A stretch of 64,000 nucleotides of DNA from Aeromonas veronii (GTDB lineage: Bacteria; Pseudomonadota; Gammaproteobacteria; Enterobacterales; Aeromonadaceae). This document shows positions 9,557-18,644 of the stretch, in pieces. Position numbers and translations under genes: made by a program. The notes beneath the pieces were generated by a model. The model made no database searches. It was given only the letters and a program-made list of their open reading frames with translations, and was not told the origin of the DNA. Where the stretch lies: contig NZ_CP157875.1 in the NCBI RefSeq assembly GCF_040215105.1, forward strand, positions 3,091,501 to 3,155,500, given 5' to 3'. How positions within the stretch are numbered: the first letter of the stretch is position 1; every line of letters begins with the position of its first letter.

Positions 9557-10418
9557 GGTTGCCCTCCTCGGACGCACTGGCCAATGCAAAGTGGATGGGA
9601 CCGAGCGGCTCGGCCTGCAAAATCCAGATAAGCGACTCCTTGCACAGCTCCAGCAGCGCCAGGAAGGTCACCAATACCCCCATGCGCCCCTCCTCGGCCT
9701 TGACCACCTGATCGAGGCGCAGGGTCTGGCCCAGGGACAACATGGCCAGGATCTCCGCCATGCGCACCCGGGTCGGGATCTGCTCCCGGCGGATCTGGTG
9801 ATGCTCAAAATGAGTCGCGCGTTTTACCACACTTTGCATGTAAAGGGCGAGCTCAACCAGTGAAACATCGGGCGTGAGTGGCTTCAAGGCGCCGAAATCC
9901 GGCGGCAAGGCGCTCGCCACATAGATCTCCCGCTCCACCCTGGGCGAAGCGTCCAGCCGCTCGGCCCCCAGCTTGTAGCGCTCGTACTCCTGCAGGCGAC
10001 GGATGAGGGTCACGCGGGGATCTTCCCCTTCCTCGTCATCCTCCAGCTCCGGCGCCTTGGGCAGCAGCAGGCGGGATTTGATCTCCGCGAGCCAGGCCGC
10101 CATCAGCAGGTATTCCGCGGCAAGCTCCAGGTTCAGCCCCTGCATCAGCTCCACGTACTCCATGTACTGGGCGGTGATCTGCAAGATGGGCAGGTTCAGG
10201 ATATCCAGCTGCTGGCGACGGATGAGGTAGAGCAAGAGATCGAGAGGCCCCTCGAAGGTGTCGAGGAACACCTCAAGCGCATCCGGCGGAATAAACAAAT
10301 CCTGGGGCAGCTCATGGTAGGGCTGCCCCAGGACGGTGGCGATGGGCGGCGCCGGGACGGGCGGGGGCTGGTTGCCCTCACCCGGATCCCGGGTCGCCGT
10401 GTCGGCGGCCTTATTCAA
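9540..10418 (-). CDS. scpA: Segregation and condensation protein A (kleisin)
   Basis: Kleisin subunit of the ScpAB chromosome-organising complex, up to 292 residues. After a proline-rich, non-conserved N-terminus of ~45 residues comes the signature VFLDTFEGPLDLLLYLIRRQ, then QYMEYVELMQGLNLELAAEYLLMAAWLAEIKSRLLLP, diagnostic of ScpA. The C-terminal winged helix (VTFLALLELCKESLI) is intact. The start used is TTG at 10418, which overlaps the yciO stop; a later start before residue 45 cannot be excluded because this region is weakly conserved. Overlaps scpB by 17 bases. Confidence 0.93.
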   Translation of the reverse strand: MNKAADTATRDPGEGNQPPPVPAPPIATVLGQPYHELPQDLFIPPDALEVFLDTFEGPLDLLLYLIRRQQLDILNLPILQITAQYMEYVELMQGLNLELAAEYLLMAAWLAEIKSRLLLPKAPELEDDEEGEDPRVTLIRRLQEYERYKLGAERLDASPRVEREIYVASALPPDFGALKPLTPDVSLVELALYMQSVVKRATHFEHHQIRREQIPTRVRMAEILAMLSLGQTLRLDQVVKAEEGRMGVLVTFLALLELCKESLIWILQAEPLGPIHFALASASEEGNHGAAH

Positions 10419-11031
10419 ACGGCGTGGGATCCCCGGCGCCGCGACGACGCAGCACGGGTTCGTCGTCGGAGAAGTCCACCACTGTGGTGGGCTGCTCGCC
10501 GAGATAACCGCCGTTGACCACCAGATCCAGCTGCTTGCCGAGCTTGTCGGCGATCTCTTCCGGGTCGAACTCCGCCATCTCGGAGCCCGGCAGGATCAGG
10601 GTGGTGGAGAGCAGGGGCTCACCGAGCTCTTCCAGCAACGCGAGGGCGATGTTGTTGGCGGGTACCCGGATGCCGATGGTCTTCTTCTTCTCGTTCATCA
10701 GGCGGCGCGGTACTTCCTTGGTCGCCTTGAAGATGAAGGTATAAGCCCCCGGGGTATTGTTCTTGATCAGGCGAAACGCGCCGTTGTCCACCTTGGCGTA
10801 GGTGGCGATTTCGGAGAGATCCCGGCACACCAGGGTGAAATCATGGTTCGGCTCGATGCGGCGGATGCGGCAGATACGCTCGAGGGCATCCTTGTTGCCC
10901 ATCTGGCAGCCCAGGGCATAACCGGAGTCGGTGGGATAGACGATGACGCCGCCGTTTTTCAGGATCTGTACCGCCTGGCCGATGAGACGGGCCTGGGGGT
11001 TGTCCGGGTGTACGTAAAAATGCTGACTCAT
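10411..11031 (-). CDS. yciO: Sua5/YciO/YrdC-family protein
   Basis: YciO paralogue of the threonylcarbamoyl-AMP synthases, about 206 residues. MSQHFYVHPDNPQARLIGQAV and GGVIVYPTDSGYALGC form the ATP/threonine-binding core of the YrdC fold; RRRGAGDPTPFE is the usual YciO C-terminus. It binds nucleotide and probably RNA; a role in tRNA t6A synthesis is suggested for the family but TsaC is the main enzyme. I chose the ATG at 11031, which begins at the family start. The gene sits between rnm and scpA as in many gammaproteobacteria. Confidence 0.92.
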   Translation of the reverse strand: MSQHFYVHPDNPQARLIGQAVQILKNGGVIVYPTDSGYALGCQMGNKDALERICRIRRIEPNHDFTLVCRDLSEIATYAKVDNGAFRLIKNNTPGAYTFIFKATKEVPRRLMNEKKKTIGIRVPANNIALALLEELGEPLLSTTLILPGSEMAEFDPEEIADKLGKQLDLVVNGGYLGEQPTTVVDFSDDEPVLRRRGAGDPTPFE

Positions 11032-11172
11032 ATGCTGTTCTCGCGATAGGGGCACGCGGCGTGCCCGCTTCATGGTCAAGGGCCTGCGCCCATGACACTA
11101 CCTTAACGCCTTTGGCGAAGACTCGCTCGCGCCAAAAGTTAAAATTGGCTTCTCAGCCTCCCGATCCGCGCC

Positions 11173-12054
11173 TCAGCGGGCGGCCAGCAGGCTGGCATGC
11201 TCCTCGGGGCTGAGGCCAAAATGGCCGGGATAGCCGAGCCAGAGCGGCATTCCCTCCTTGGGCAGCCAGAGGTGACGACCGAGCTCGGTCCAGCTGGAGG
11301 GGAAGTGGAAATCCGACCCCACCGAGATGTAGAGATCGTGCTCCTTGGCCCACTGACCGAGGTTGGCCCGCTCCTGGGGGCTCTGCTGGGGCAGGGAGAC
11401 CTCCATGGCATCGCCACCGGCAGCCCTGAAGGCCACCAGCAGCCGTTTGATCCACTTGGCGGTGAGATCGTAGCGGCTGGGGTGGGCCAGCACCGCCAGA
11501 CCACCGGCGCCATGGATGGCCTCGATGGCCACCGCCATCTCGGGCCACTCGGCGGGCACATAACCCTTGTTGCCCCGGCTCAGGTACTTCTTGAATACCT
11601 TCTGCATGTTGTCCGCCACCCCGCGCGCCATCAGCACCCGGGCGAAATGGGCACGGGTGACGGCAGCGTCGCCGGCCAGGGCCTTGGCCTCTTCATAGGT
11701 GCCGGGCAGCTGGCACTTCTCGAGACGCCGCCCGATCTCTTCGGCGCGGGCCTCCCGACGGGCCAGTTGGGCGGCCAGAAAGGCGGTGAGTCCTGGATTT
11801 TGTTCATCCACCCCGAGCGCCACGATGTGGATCTCGTGATGCTCCCAACCGGTGGAGATCTCGACCCCGCTCACCAGTCGCAGGGGCAGTTGCTCGGCCT
11901 TGATCGCTTCGCGAATTTCATCAAGCCCGGCGAGGGTATCGTGGTCAGTGACCGCTAACACCTCGACCCCTTTTTCGGCGGCGCGGCGCACCAGTTCCGA
12001 GGGAGAAAGTACCCCATCGGAAGCCGTGGTATGACAATGCAGATCGAATCTCAT
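11173..12054 (-). CDS. rnm: PHP-domain 5'-3' exoribonuclease Rnm (formerly YciV/TrpH)
   Basis: A 293-residue PHP-family phosphoesterase; the E. coli homologue RNase AM trims 5' ends of rRNA and processes small RNA. The metal-binding signature FDLHCHTTASDGVLSPSELV is at the N-terminus, with further motifs VLAVTDHDTLAG, VSGVEIS, LAVLAHPSRYD and SVGSDFHFPS, which supply the remaining His/Asp/Glu ligands in the usual order. It diverges from the trp leader at 12183, exactly as in E. coli. Confidence 0.94.
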   Translation of the reverse strand: MRFDLHCHTTASDGVLSPSELVRRAAEKGVEVLAVTDHDTLAGLDEIREAIKAEQLPLRLVSGVEISTGWEHHEIHIVALGVDEQNPGLTAFLAAQLARREARAEEIGRRLEKCQLPGTYEEAKALAGDAAVTRAHFARVLMARGVADNMQKVFKKYLSRGNKGYVPAEWPEMAVAIEAIHGAGGLAVLAHPSRYDLTAKWIKRLLVAFRAAGGDAMEVSLPQQSPQERANLGQWAKEHDLYISVGSDFHFPSSWTELGRHLWLPKEGMPLWLGYPGHFGLSPEEHASLLAAR

Positions 12055-12111
12055 CGGCGTGTTTCGCTCTTATCAACGGGTCCGCTTGGCAAAAAGCGGC
12101 AAAAAAGCGAC

Positions 12112-12117
12112 TTGACT
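12112..12117 (+). promoter_or_regulatory. Possible -35 element of the trp promoter
   Basis: TTGACT stands 70 bases upstream of the leader peptide start. No strong -10 box follows at 17 bases (TTTTCT is the best there) and no classic TrpR operator was recognised. A short palindrome CACTT-C-AAGTG at 12146-12156 is the only dyad near the expected start. Weak call. Confidence 0.3.
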
Positions 12118-12182
12118 TGGCCGCGGCTTTAGCGTTTTCTGTAGACACTTCAAGTGCAAACAGATCGATACAGGATTTTATC

Positions 12183-12233
12183 ATGCAAACGACAATCACC
12201 CTGACCCATAGCTGGTGGTGGCACATTCCCTGA
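12183..12233 (+). CDS. trpL: trp operon leader peptide
   Basis: A 16-residue reading frame MQTTITLTHSWWWHIP with three consecutive Trp codons, upstream of a hairpin-T-run attenuator and of trpE. Ribosome stalling at the Trp codons when charged tRNA-Trp is scarce would favour the antiterminator. The position, size and WWW content are those of gammaproteobacterial TrpL. The ribosome binding site before the ATG is weak, with only AGGA well upstream. Confidence 0.88.
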   Translation: MQTTITLTHSWWWHIP

Positions 12234-12296
12234 CATGCGGGCGTGTGGTCGTTGCTGTACCTGAAATCTGACAGCAAATAAAGAACCCAGAGAAAA

Positions 12297-12323
12297 AGCC
12301 CGCTGACCCCAGCGGGCTTTTTT
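12297..12323 (+). terminator. trp attenuator (terminator hairpin)
   Basis: Eight-base perfect stem AGCCCGCT/AGCGGGCT with loop GACCCC followed by a T run, 64 bases after the leader peptide stop. The left arm's GCCCGC can instead pair with GCGGGC at 12237-12242, just past the leader stop codon, giving the mutually exclusive antiterminator expected of transcription attenuation. Confidence 0.88.
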
Positions 12324-12438
12324 ATTATCCGGCAAATGGACATCTGATGAAACCGAGAATTCTGATCAGCGCACAAGCAGGGCGATGGCGGGCCCACTGA
12401 GGCAACCCCATCCATCCATTTTCAAGAGACTCAACATC

Positions 12439-12483
12439 ATGAACATCGGTTACACAGAACAGCTGCAAGGGAACGCATCATGA
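12439..12483 (+). other. Short upstream reading frame overlapping the trpE start
   Basis: ATG-initiated frame of 14 codons ([14 protein letters not shown]) whose TGA overlaps the trpE ATG as ATGA. It could be an accident or a coupling element between the attenuator and trpE. It has only a weak ribosome binding site of its own, so it is listed as a possibility rather than a gene. Confidence 0.25.
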
Positions 12484-14129
12484 CAGCCAACAAGACCCGG
12501 TTACCCCTGGGCGAATTCGATACCATCCGGCTCAACGCCCCCTATGTGACAGACCCGCTGGCGCTTTACAGCCAGCTCTGCGAGGGCCGCCCCAACAACC
12601 TGCTGCTGGAATCCGTGGAGATCGACTCCAAGGCCGGCACCCAGAGCCTGCTGCTGGTGGATGCTTGCCTGCGCATCGAGTGCCGCGGTCGCACCGTGCG
12701 GGTACGCGCCCTCAACGACAACGGCGAGCGCCTGCAGACCCTGCTCGATGAGCGTCTGCCCGCCCTCATCACCCGCACCCTGGACGATGGCGAGCTCTGC
12801 CTCGCCTTCCCGGCCTCCGATCGGGAGCTTGACGAAGACAGCCGTCTCAAGGGGATCAGCGTGCTGGACGTGCTGCGCACCCTGCAACGGGAGCTGCAAT
12901 GCCAGCTCGGCAAGGACGCGCTGTTTATGGGGGGCAGCTTCGCCTACGACCTCATCGCCTCCTTCGAGGATCTGCCACAAGTGCCGGAGGGCAGCAACGA
13001 CTGCCCCGACTACTGCTTCTATGTGGCCGAGACCCTGATCACCATAGATCACATTAAGCAGAGTACCCAGTTGCTGGCCTGCCTCTTCGGCGGCGGTGAC
13101 GAAGACGACAGCCAGCTCGACGAGCGCTATGCCCGCCTGACCGCCCGCCTCGAGACCTTCAAGCTGGCCTGTCAGCAGCCGCAACCCAGACAACAGGCGA
13201 CCCAGCCCCTGGCCGGGGCGCTGGCGGTCGACAAGAACGACAAGCAGTTCTGCGCCGAGGTGGAGAAGCTCAAGGGCTTTATCCGCCGTGGCGACATCTT
13301 CCAGGTGGTGCCGTCCCGCAGCTTCTCCCTGCCTTGCCCCGAGCCCGTCGCCGCCTACCGTCGTCTCAAGCAGACCAACCCCAGCCCCTACATGTTCTAC
13401 GTGCAGGATGAGGGCTTCACCCTGTTTGGCGCCTCCCCGGAGAGCGCGGTCAAGTTCGAGGCGGGCAGCCGCCAGGTGGAAATGTACCCCATCGCCGGCA
13501 CCCGCCGCCGTGGCCTCAACCCGGACGGCAGCATCAATCTGGATCTGGACGGCCGCATCGAGCTGGAGCTGCGCCAGGACGAGAAAGAGGTCGCCGAGCA
13601 CCTGATGCTGGTGGATCTGGGTCGCAACGACATAGCCCGCATCTCCGAGCCCGGCACCCGCTACGTCAAAGACTTGCTGAAAGTGGATCGCTACAGCCAC
13701 GTGATGCACCTAGTCTCCCGGGTGGTGGGCACCCTGCGCGCCGATCTGGATGCCCTGCACGCCTATCAGGCCTGCATGAACATGGGCACCCTGACCGGTG
13801 CCCCCAAGCTGCGCGCCAGCGAGCTCATTCGCATGGTGGAAGGCAAGCGCCGTGGCAGCTACGGCGGCGCCGTGGGCTACCTCAACGGTGAGGGGGAGAT
13901 GGACACCTGCATCGTCATCCGCTCCGCCTTCGTGAAAGACGGTGTTGCCCATGTCCAGGCCGGTGCCGGCGTCGTCTATGATTCCAAGCCCCAAGCCGAA
14001 GCGGACGAGACCCGCGCCAAGGCCGCCGCCGTGCTGGCCGCCATCGCCGCCAGCCATGGCACCTCCCTGCAGGCCCTGAGTCTGCAGGAGCACCAGTCAG
14101 AGAAGCACAAGGAGGCGCGCCATGACTAA
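12480..14129 (+). CDS. trpE: Anthranilate synthase component I
   Basis: Converts chorismate and ammonia to anthranilate in the first step of tryptophan synthesis; 549 residues. The chorismate-binding core is intact, with [84 protein letters not shown] and the C-terminal [21 protein letters not shown]. The N-terminal feedback-site region [11 protein letters not shown] is also recognisable, so Trp inhibition is expected. AGGGA precedes the start by about eight bases. The stop codon lies inside the duplicated trpG start (CATGACTAA), meaning the original trpE-trpG coupling sequence is still present here. Confidence 0.97.
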   Translation: MTANKTRLPLGEFDTIRLNAPYVTDPLALYSQLCEGRPNNLLLESVEIDSKAGTQSLLLVDACLRIECRGRTVRVRALNDNGERLQTLLDERLPALITRTLDDGELCLAFPASDRELDEDSRLKGISVLDVLRTLQRELQCQLGKDALFMGGSFAYDLIASFEDLPQVPEGSNDCPDYCFYVAETLITIDHIKQSTQLLACLFGGGDEDDSQLDERYARLTARLETFKLACQQPQPRQQATQPLAGALAVDKNDKQFCAEVEKLKGFIRRGDIFQVVPSRSFSLPCPEPVAAYRRLKQTNPSPYMFYVQDEGFTLFGASPESAVKFEAGSRQVEMYPIAGTRRRGLNPDGSINLDLDGRIELELRQDEKEVAEHLMLVDLGRNDIARISEPGTRYVKDLLKVDRYSHVMHLVSRVVGTLRADLDALHAYQACMNMGTLTGAPKLRASELIRMVEGKRRGSYGGAVGYLNGEGEMDTCIVIRSAFVKDGVAHVQAGAGVVYDSKPQAEADETRAKAAAVLAAIAASHGTSLQALSLQEHQSEKHKEARHD

Positions 14130-14217
14130 CATCTTCCTGCTCGATAACTTCGACTCGTTCACTTACTGCCAGGTTGCCGATCAGTTCCGCCCTTCGAAGG
14201 AGCAGTATCATGACTAA
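14122..14217 (+). pseudogene. Duplicated 5' end of trpG, 31-codon abortive frame
   Basis: Starting at the ATGACTAA overlap with trpE, this frame reads [15 protein letters not shown], identical in protein to the real TrpG N-terminus, then diverges (CQVADQF) and ends at a TAA that itself overlaps the true trpG start in the same ATGACTAA arrangement. The nucleotide match to the functional copy 88 bases downstream extends over ~75 bases with several silent differences. It looks like an ancient tandem duplication of the trpE-trpG junction that now acts as a short coupled cistron or fossil. Confidence 0.8.
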
Positions 14218-14809
14218 TATTTTCCTGCTCGATAACTTCGATTCGTTCACTTATAACTTGGTGGATCAGTTCCGCACCCTGGGCTATCCGGTGCGCATCT
14301 ACCGCAACAGCCTGCCGGCGAGCCGCATCATGAATGAGATCGAAGCCGCCGGTGGCGACGCCGTGCTGGTGCTCTCGCCGGGCCCGGGAGCCCCCCACGA
14401 GGCGGGTTGCCTCATCGAGCTCATCAAGCTGGCCCGTGGCCGGGTGCCCATCATCGGCATCTGCCTCGGTCATCAGGCCCTGTGTGAAGCCTATGGCGGC
14501 ACAGTCGGGGCGGCGGGTGAAATCGTCCACGGCAAGCGCTCCTTGATCGAGCACAACGGCCACGGCGCCTTCGCCGGTCTGCCGAGCCCGCTGCCGGTGG
14601 CCCGCTACCACTCCCTGGTCGCGACCTATGTGCCGGAAGAACTGCAGGTGATTGCCCACTATCAGGGCATGCCCATGGCTGTCGAGCAGAGCGGCGAACG
14701 CGTGCTCGGCTTCCAGTTCCATCCAGAATCCATCATGACCAGCGAAGGGGCCCGCCTGCTCACCCAGGCCCTCGCCCACGTGACGCGTCCCGAAAGTACG
14801 GTGCGGTAA
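14210..14809 (+). CDS. trpG: Anthranilate synthase component II (glutamine amidotransferase)
   Basis: Supplies ammonia from glutamine to TrpE; 199 residues, class I amidotransferase. [21 protein letters not shown] is the N-terminus, [12 protein letters not shown] the oxyanion region, [15 protein letters not shown] carries the nucleophilic Cys, and [12 protein letters not shown] carries the catalytic His and Glu. It stands alone rather than fused to trpD as in E. coli. Its ATG overlaps the stop of the abortive duplicate frame, so its translation is presumably coupled to that short cistron instead of directly to trpE. Confidence 0.97.
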   Translation: MTNIFLLDNFDSFTYNLVDQFRTLGYPVRIYRNSLPASRIMNEIEAAGGDAVLVLSPGPGAPHEAGCLIELIKLARGRVPIIGICLGHQALCEAYGGTVGAAGEIVHGKRSLIEHNGHGAFAGLPSPLPVARYHSLVATYVPEELQVIAHYQGMPMAVEQSGERVLGFQFHPESIMTSEGARLLTQALAHVTRPESTVR

Positions 14810-14819
14810 GGAGACCCCC

Positions 14820-15833
14820 ATGCATCACCATCTCAATACCCTCTATCAGGGGCTGTCTCTGTCGCGCGATGAAGCACGCGATGCCTTCGGTCAGGTCGTG
14901 CGCGGCGAAGTGGATCCCATCGTGCTCTCAAGCCTGCTCACCGCCCTCAAACTCAAGGGGGAGACCCCGGAGGAGATCGCCGGCGCCGCCGATGCGCTCC
15001 TGGCCGAGGCCCGCGACTTCCCGCGCCCGGATTATGCCTTCTGCGACATCGTCGGTACCGGCGGTGATGGCCTCAACACCATCAACGTCTCCACCACCTC
15101 GGCTCTGGTGGCCGCCGCCTGTGGCCTCAAGGTCGCCAAGCACGGCAACCGCTCCGTCTCGAGCAAGTCCGGCTCGAGCGACCTGCTCGACAAGATGGGG
15201 ATCAAGCTCGACATGAGCCCAGAGCAGGCCCGCCGTTGCCTCGACGAGCTCGGCATCTGTTTCCTGTTCGCCCCCCAGTATCACGCCGGGGTGCGCCACG
15301 CCATGCCGGTGCGCCAGGCCCTCAAGACCCGCACTTTATTTAACGTCTTGGGGCCCCTTATCAACCCGGCCCGCCCCACCTACCAGTTGATGGGGGTCTA
15401 TGCGCCGGAACTGGTGCGCCCCATCGCCGAAACCCTGCTGGCACTGGGTCTGAAAACCGGTATGGTGGTACACGGCGCCGGCCTCGACGAGATCGCCATC
15501 CACGGTCCGACCCAGGTCGCCGAGATCCGGGACGGCGAGATCCGCGAGTACCTGATCACCCCGGCGGACTTTGGCCTCGAGACCTACCCGGTCAGCGCCA
15601 TCCAGGGGGGTGAGCCGGAAGAGAACCGCGCCATCACGGCCGCCATCCTGGCGGGTGAAGGCAGCCCGGCCCACAACGCCGCCATCGCCGCCAACGTGGC
15701 CCCCCTGCTGGTGATGGCGGGCAAGGCGCCGGACTTCAAGCAAGCCGCCGCCCTGGTGCTGGCCAAGCTAGCCAGCGGCGAGTGCAGCGCCCTCGCCAAG
15801 GCGCTGGCCACCCTGAGCCATCAGGAGGCATGA
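14820..15833 (+). CDS. trpD: Anthranilate phosphoribosyltransferase
   Basis: Adds phosphoribose from PRPP to anthranilate; 337 residues, the normal length for an unfused TrpD. The PRPP-binding glycine loop [20 protein letters not shown] and [17 protein letters not shown] are present, with the second catalytic loop [14 protein letters not shown]. Ten bases separate it from trpG, with GTAAGGAG as ribosome binding site. Confidence 0.97.
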   Translation: MHHHLNTLYQGLSLSRDEARDAFGQVVRGEVDPIVLSSLLTALKLKGETPEEIAGAADALLAEARDFPRPDYAFCDIVGTGGDGLNTINVSTTSALVAAACGLKVAKHGNRSVSSKSGSSDLLDKMGIKLDMSPEQARRCLDELGICFLFAPQYHAGVRHAMPVRQALKTRTLFNVLGPLINPARPTYQLMGVYAPELVRPIAETLLALGLKTGMVVHGAGLDEIAIHGPTQVAEIRDGEIREYLITPADFGLETYPVSAIQGGEPEENRAITAAILAGEGSPAHNAAIAANVAPLLVMAGKAPDFKQAAALVLAKLASGECSALAKALATLSHQEA

Positions 15834-15916
15834 TGTCAGCCACGACCAAAGAGAGCCCACAAGGCACTCACTCAGAACGCCCGAAGGGCAGTTCACAGCT
15901 TCGCAAGGATAACGAG

Positions 15917-17350
15917 ATGTCAGACGTCATTGCCCCCCATGCTTTCTTGAACATGGACTCCATCAACCAGACCATCCTCGGCAAGATAGTGGCCGCCAAG
16001 CAGGGCTGGATTGCGACCCGCAAGGAAGCCCAGCCGCTGGAGAGCTTCAAGGCCGCTCTGGTGCCAAGCGATCGGGACTTCGAAGGGCAACTGCGGGCAG
16101 GCTCCACCCGCTTTATTTTAGAGTGCAAGAAGGCTTCTCCCTCCAAGGGCCTGATCCGCAATGACTTCAGCCCCGAGGCCATCGCCGATGTCTATGGCAA
16201 ATACGCCACCGCCATCTCTGTGCTGACCGACGAGAAGTTTTTCCAGGGGGATTTCGCGTTTCTGCCGAGGGTGCGCAGCCGCGTCCAGCAGCCGGTGCTG
16301 TGCAAGGACTTTATGATCGACCCCTATCAGGTCTATCTGGCCCGCCATTATCAGGCGGATGCCATCCTGCTGATGCTCTCCGTGCTCACCGACGAGGGCT
16401 ATAACACCCTGTTTGCGGTTGCCAAGGAGCTGGGTCTCGGGGTGCTGACCGAGGTGAGCAATGAAGAAGAGCTGGAGCGCGCCATCGCACTGGGCGCCCC
16501 TGTCATCGGCATCAACAACCGGGATCTGCGGGACTTGAGTGTCGACATCGCTCGCACCGGCCAGCTGGCCTCCCGCATCCCGGCGGATCGGGTTGTCATC
16601 AGCGAGTCCGGCATCCGCAACCGCACCCAGGTGGCCGAATTGCGCCAGCACGCCAAGGGCTTCCTGGTGGGGTCGTCCCTGATGGAAGAGGCGGATCTCG
16701 AAGCCGTGGTGCGCAAGCTCACCTTGGGCCAGAACAAGGTGTGCGGCCTGACCCGCCCCGAGGATGCCGCCGCCGCCCATCAGGCCGGCGCGGTGTTTGG
16801 CGGCCTCATCTTCGTATCCAAGAGCCCCCGCTACGTGGACATCCCCGCCGCCCGCGCGGTGATGGCCGGCGCACCCCTTTCCTATGTGGGGGTGTTTCGC
16901 AACGCCCAGGCCGCCACCATCGCCAAGACGGTGGATGCCCTGGGGCTTGCCGCCGTGCAGCTGCACGGGGATGAAGACGCCGCCTATATCGAGAGCCTGC
17001 GCCCCCTGCTGCCCCCAGGCTGCGAGATCTGGAAGGCCGTGGGCATTACTCTCGACAAGACAAGCGGCGAGCCCCTGCCTAACCTCGACTTCCCGGCGGA
17101 TCGCCTGCTGCTGGATACAAAAGTGGGCAGCCAGAGCGGCGGCACCGGCCAGGCGTTCGACTGGTCTCTGCTGACGGGCCTCGATAAATCCCGCCTGATG
17201 CTGGCCGGGGGGCTGAACGCCGACAACGCATTGCAAGCCGCCCAGGTCGGTTGCCTCGGCCTCGATTTCAACTCCGGTGTGGAGAGTGCGCCGGGCCAGA
17301 AGGATCCCCAGAAACTCGCCGCGGCCTTTGGCGCCCTGCGCCAACTGTGA
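15917..17350 (+). CDS. trpCF: Bifunctional indole-3-glycerol phosphate synthase / phosphoribosylanthranilate isomerase
   Basis: Catalyses two consecutive steps of tryptophan synthesis. The N-terminal TrpC barrel shows FILECKKASPSKGLIRNDF, ISVLTDEKFFQGDF, VLCKDFMIDPYQ and GINNRDLRDLSVD; the C-terminal TrpF barrel starts at NKVCGLTRPEDA and shows GLIFVSKSPRYV, VQLHGDED and LAGGLNADN. The start at 15917 has GGATAACGAG before it. In-frame ATGs at 15830/15833, next to AGGAGG and overlapping the trpD stop, could give an N-terminal extension of 28-29 residues; homology begins only around residue 14 of the shorter form. The final codons are repeated just past the stop (see repeat at 17333). Confidence 0.95.
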   Translation: MSDVIAPHAFLNMDSINQTILGKIVAAKQGWIATRKEAQPLESFKAALVPSDRDFEGQLRAGSTRFILECKKASPSKGLIRNDFSPEAIADVYGKYATAISVLTDEKFFQGDFAFLPRVRSRVQQPVLCKDFMIDPYQVYLARHYQADAILLMLSVLTDEGYNTLFAVAKELGLGVLTEVSNEEELERAIALGAPVIGINNRDLRDLSVDIARTGQLASRIPADRVVISESGIRNRTQVAELRQHAKGFLVGSSLMEEADLEAVVRKLTLGQNKVCGLTRPEDAAAAHQAGAVFGGLIFVSKSPRYVDIPAARAVMAGAPLSYVGVFRNAQAATIAKTVDALGLAAVQLHGDEDAAYIESLRPLLPPGCEIWKAVGITLDKTSGEPLPNLDFPADRLLLDTKVGSQSGGTGQAFDWSLLTGLDKSRLMLAGGLNADNALQAAQVGCLGLDFNSGVESAPGQKDPQKLAAAFGALRQL

Positions 17351-17370
17351 GAGTGCCCTGCGCCAACTGT
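17333..17370. repeat. 16-base direct repeat spanning the trpCF stop
   Basis: GCCCTGCGCCAACTGT occurs at 17333-17348 and again at 17355-17370, a 22-base period. The first copy includes the last codons and TGA of trpCF; the second is untranslated and would end in TAA. This is a small terminal duplication. Confidence 0.9.
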
Positions 17371-17438
17371 AAGCGGGCCCTGTGAACATGCACCAAATTG
17401 ATGAATCGCTTTCGCCTATAAATACAAGGAATAGTCCC

Positions 17439-18644
17439 ATGACTCTGCTCAATCCGTTCTTCGGGGAATTTGGCGGCATGTACGTGCCCCAGATCCTCGT
17501 CCCCGCCCTGCTCCAGCTGGAGAAGGCCTTCGTCGATGCCAAGAAGGATCCGGCCTTCATCGCCGAGTTTGAGGAACTGCTGACCGAGTACGCCGGTCGC
17601 CCGACCCCCCTCACCCTGACTCGCAATCTCACCAAGGGCACCAAGACCCGCCTGTACCTCAAGCGGGAAGATCTGCTGCACGGCGGCGCCCACAAGACCA
17701 ACCAGGTGCTGGGCCAGGCTCTGCTCGCCAAGCGCATGGGCAAGACCGAGATCATCGCCGAGACCGGCGCCGGTCAGCACGGGGTCGCCACGGCCCTGGC
17801 CTGCGCCCTGCTTGGCCTCAAGTGCCGGGTCTACATGGGCGCCAAGGATTGCGAGCGCCAGAAGCCGAACGTGTTTCGCATGAAGTTGATGGGCGCCACC
17901 GTGATTCCGGTGCACTCCGGCTCATCCACTCTCAAGGATGCCTGCAACGAGGCGCTGCGGGACTGGGCTGCGAATTACGACAGCGCCCACTACCTGCTCG
18001 GCACCGCCGCCGGCCCTCACCCCTTCCCCACCATAGTGCGGGAATTCCAGAAGATGATAGGGGAAGAGGCCAAGGCCCAGTGCTTCGAGAAGGAGGAGCG
18101 CCTGCCCGATGCGGTGATCGCCTGCGTCGGCGGCGGGTCGAATGCCATCGGCATGTTCGCCGATTTTATCGACAACCCTGAAGTGCGCCTGATCGGCGTC
18201 GAGCCCGGTGGTCACGGCATCGAAAGCGGCGAGCACGGTGCGCCGCTCGGTCACGGCAGCAAGGGGGTCTTCTTTGGCATGCACTCCTACCTGATGCAGG
18301 ACAGCCAGGGCCAGATCCAGGAGTCCTACTCCGTCTCGGCGGGGCTCGATTTCCCCTCCGTCGGCCCCCAGCATGCCCATCTGGCCGCCATCGGCCGGGC
18401 AGAATATGTCTCCATCACAGACAAAGAGGCGCTGGATGCGTTCCAGGAACTGGCCCAATCGGAGGGGATTATTCCGGCACTGGAGTCCTCCCACGCCCTG
18501 GCCCATGCCCTGAAACTCGCCCGCAGCGAGCCTGAGAAAGAGCAGGTGCTGATCGTCAACCTCTCCGGCCGTGGCGACAAGGACATCTTCACCGTCGCCG
18601 AGATTTTGGAAAAGAGCTTCGAACAAGAAGGAACCCGCAAATGA
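17439..18644 (+). CDS. trpB: Tryptophan synthase beta subunit
   Basis: PLP enzyme condensing indole with serine to give tryptophan; about 401 residues. [18 protein letters not shown] is the standard N-terminus, [16 protein letters not shown] carries the PLP-binding lysine, [15 protein letters not shown] the catalytic Glu, and [14 protein letters not shown] the phosphate-binding loop. AAGGA lies 10 bases before the start. An in-frame ATG at 17388 would add 17 residues and is less likely. Its end overlaps trpA by ATGA. Confidence 0.97.
   Translation: MTLLNPFFGEFGGMYVPQILVPALLQLEKAFVDAKKDPAFIAEFEELLTEYAGRPTPLTLTRNLTKGTKTRLYLKREDLLHGGAHKTNQVLGQALLAKRMGKTEIIAETGAGQHGVATALACALLGLKCRVYMGAKDCERQKPNVFRMKLMGATVIPVHSGSSTLKDACNEALRDWAANYDSAHYLLGTAAGPHPFPTIVREFQKMIGEEAKAQCFEKEERLPDAVIACVGGGSNAIGMFADFIDNPEVRLIGVEPGGHGIESGEHGAPLGHGSKGVFFGMHSYLMQDSQGQIQESYSVSAGLDFPSVGPQHAHLAAIGRAEYVSITDKEALDAFQELAQSEGIIPALESSHALAHALKLARSEPEKEQVLIVNLSGRGDKDIFTVAEILEKSFEQEGTRK

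Noticed and set aside
15830-15916. Upstream ATGs for trpCF next to AGGAGG
   Set aside because: Not fully excluded, but the first ATG is only one base from AGGAGG and the added residues (polar, no homology) precede the normal TrpC start.
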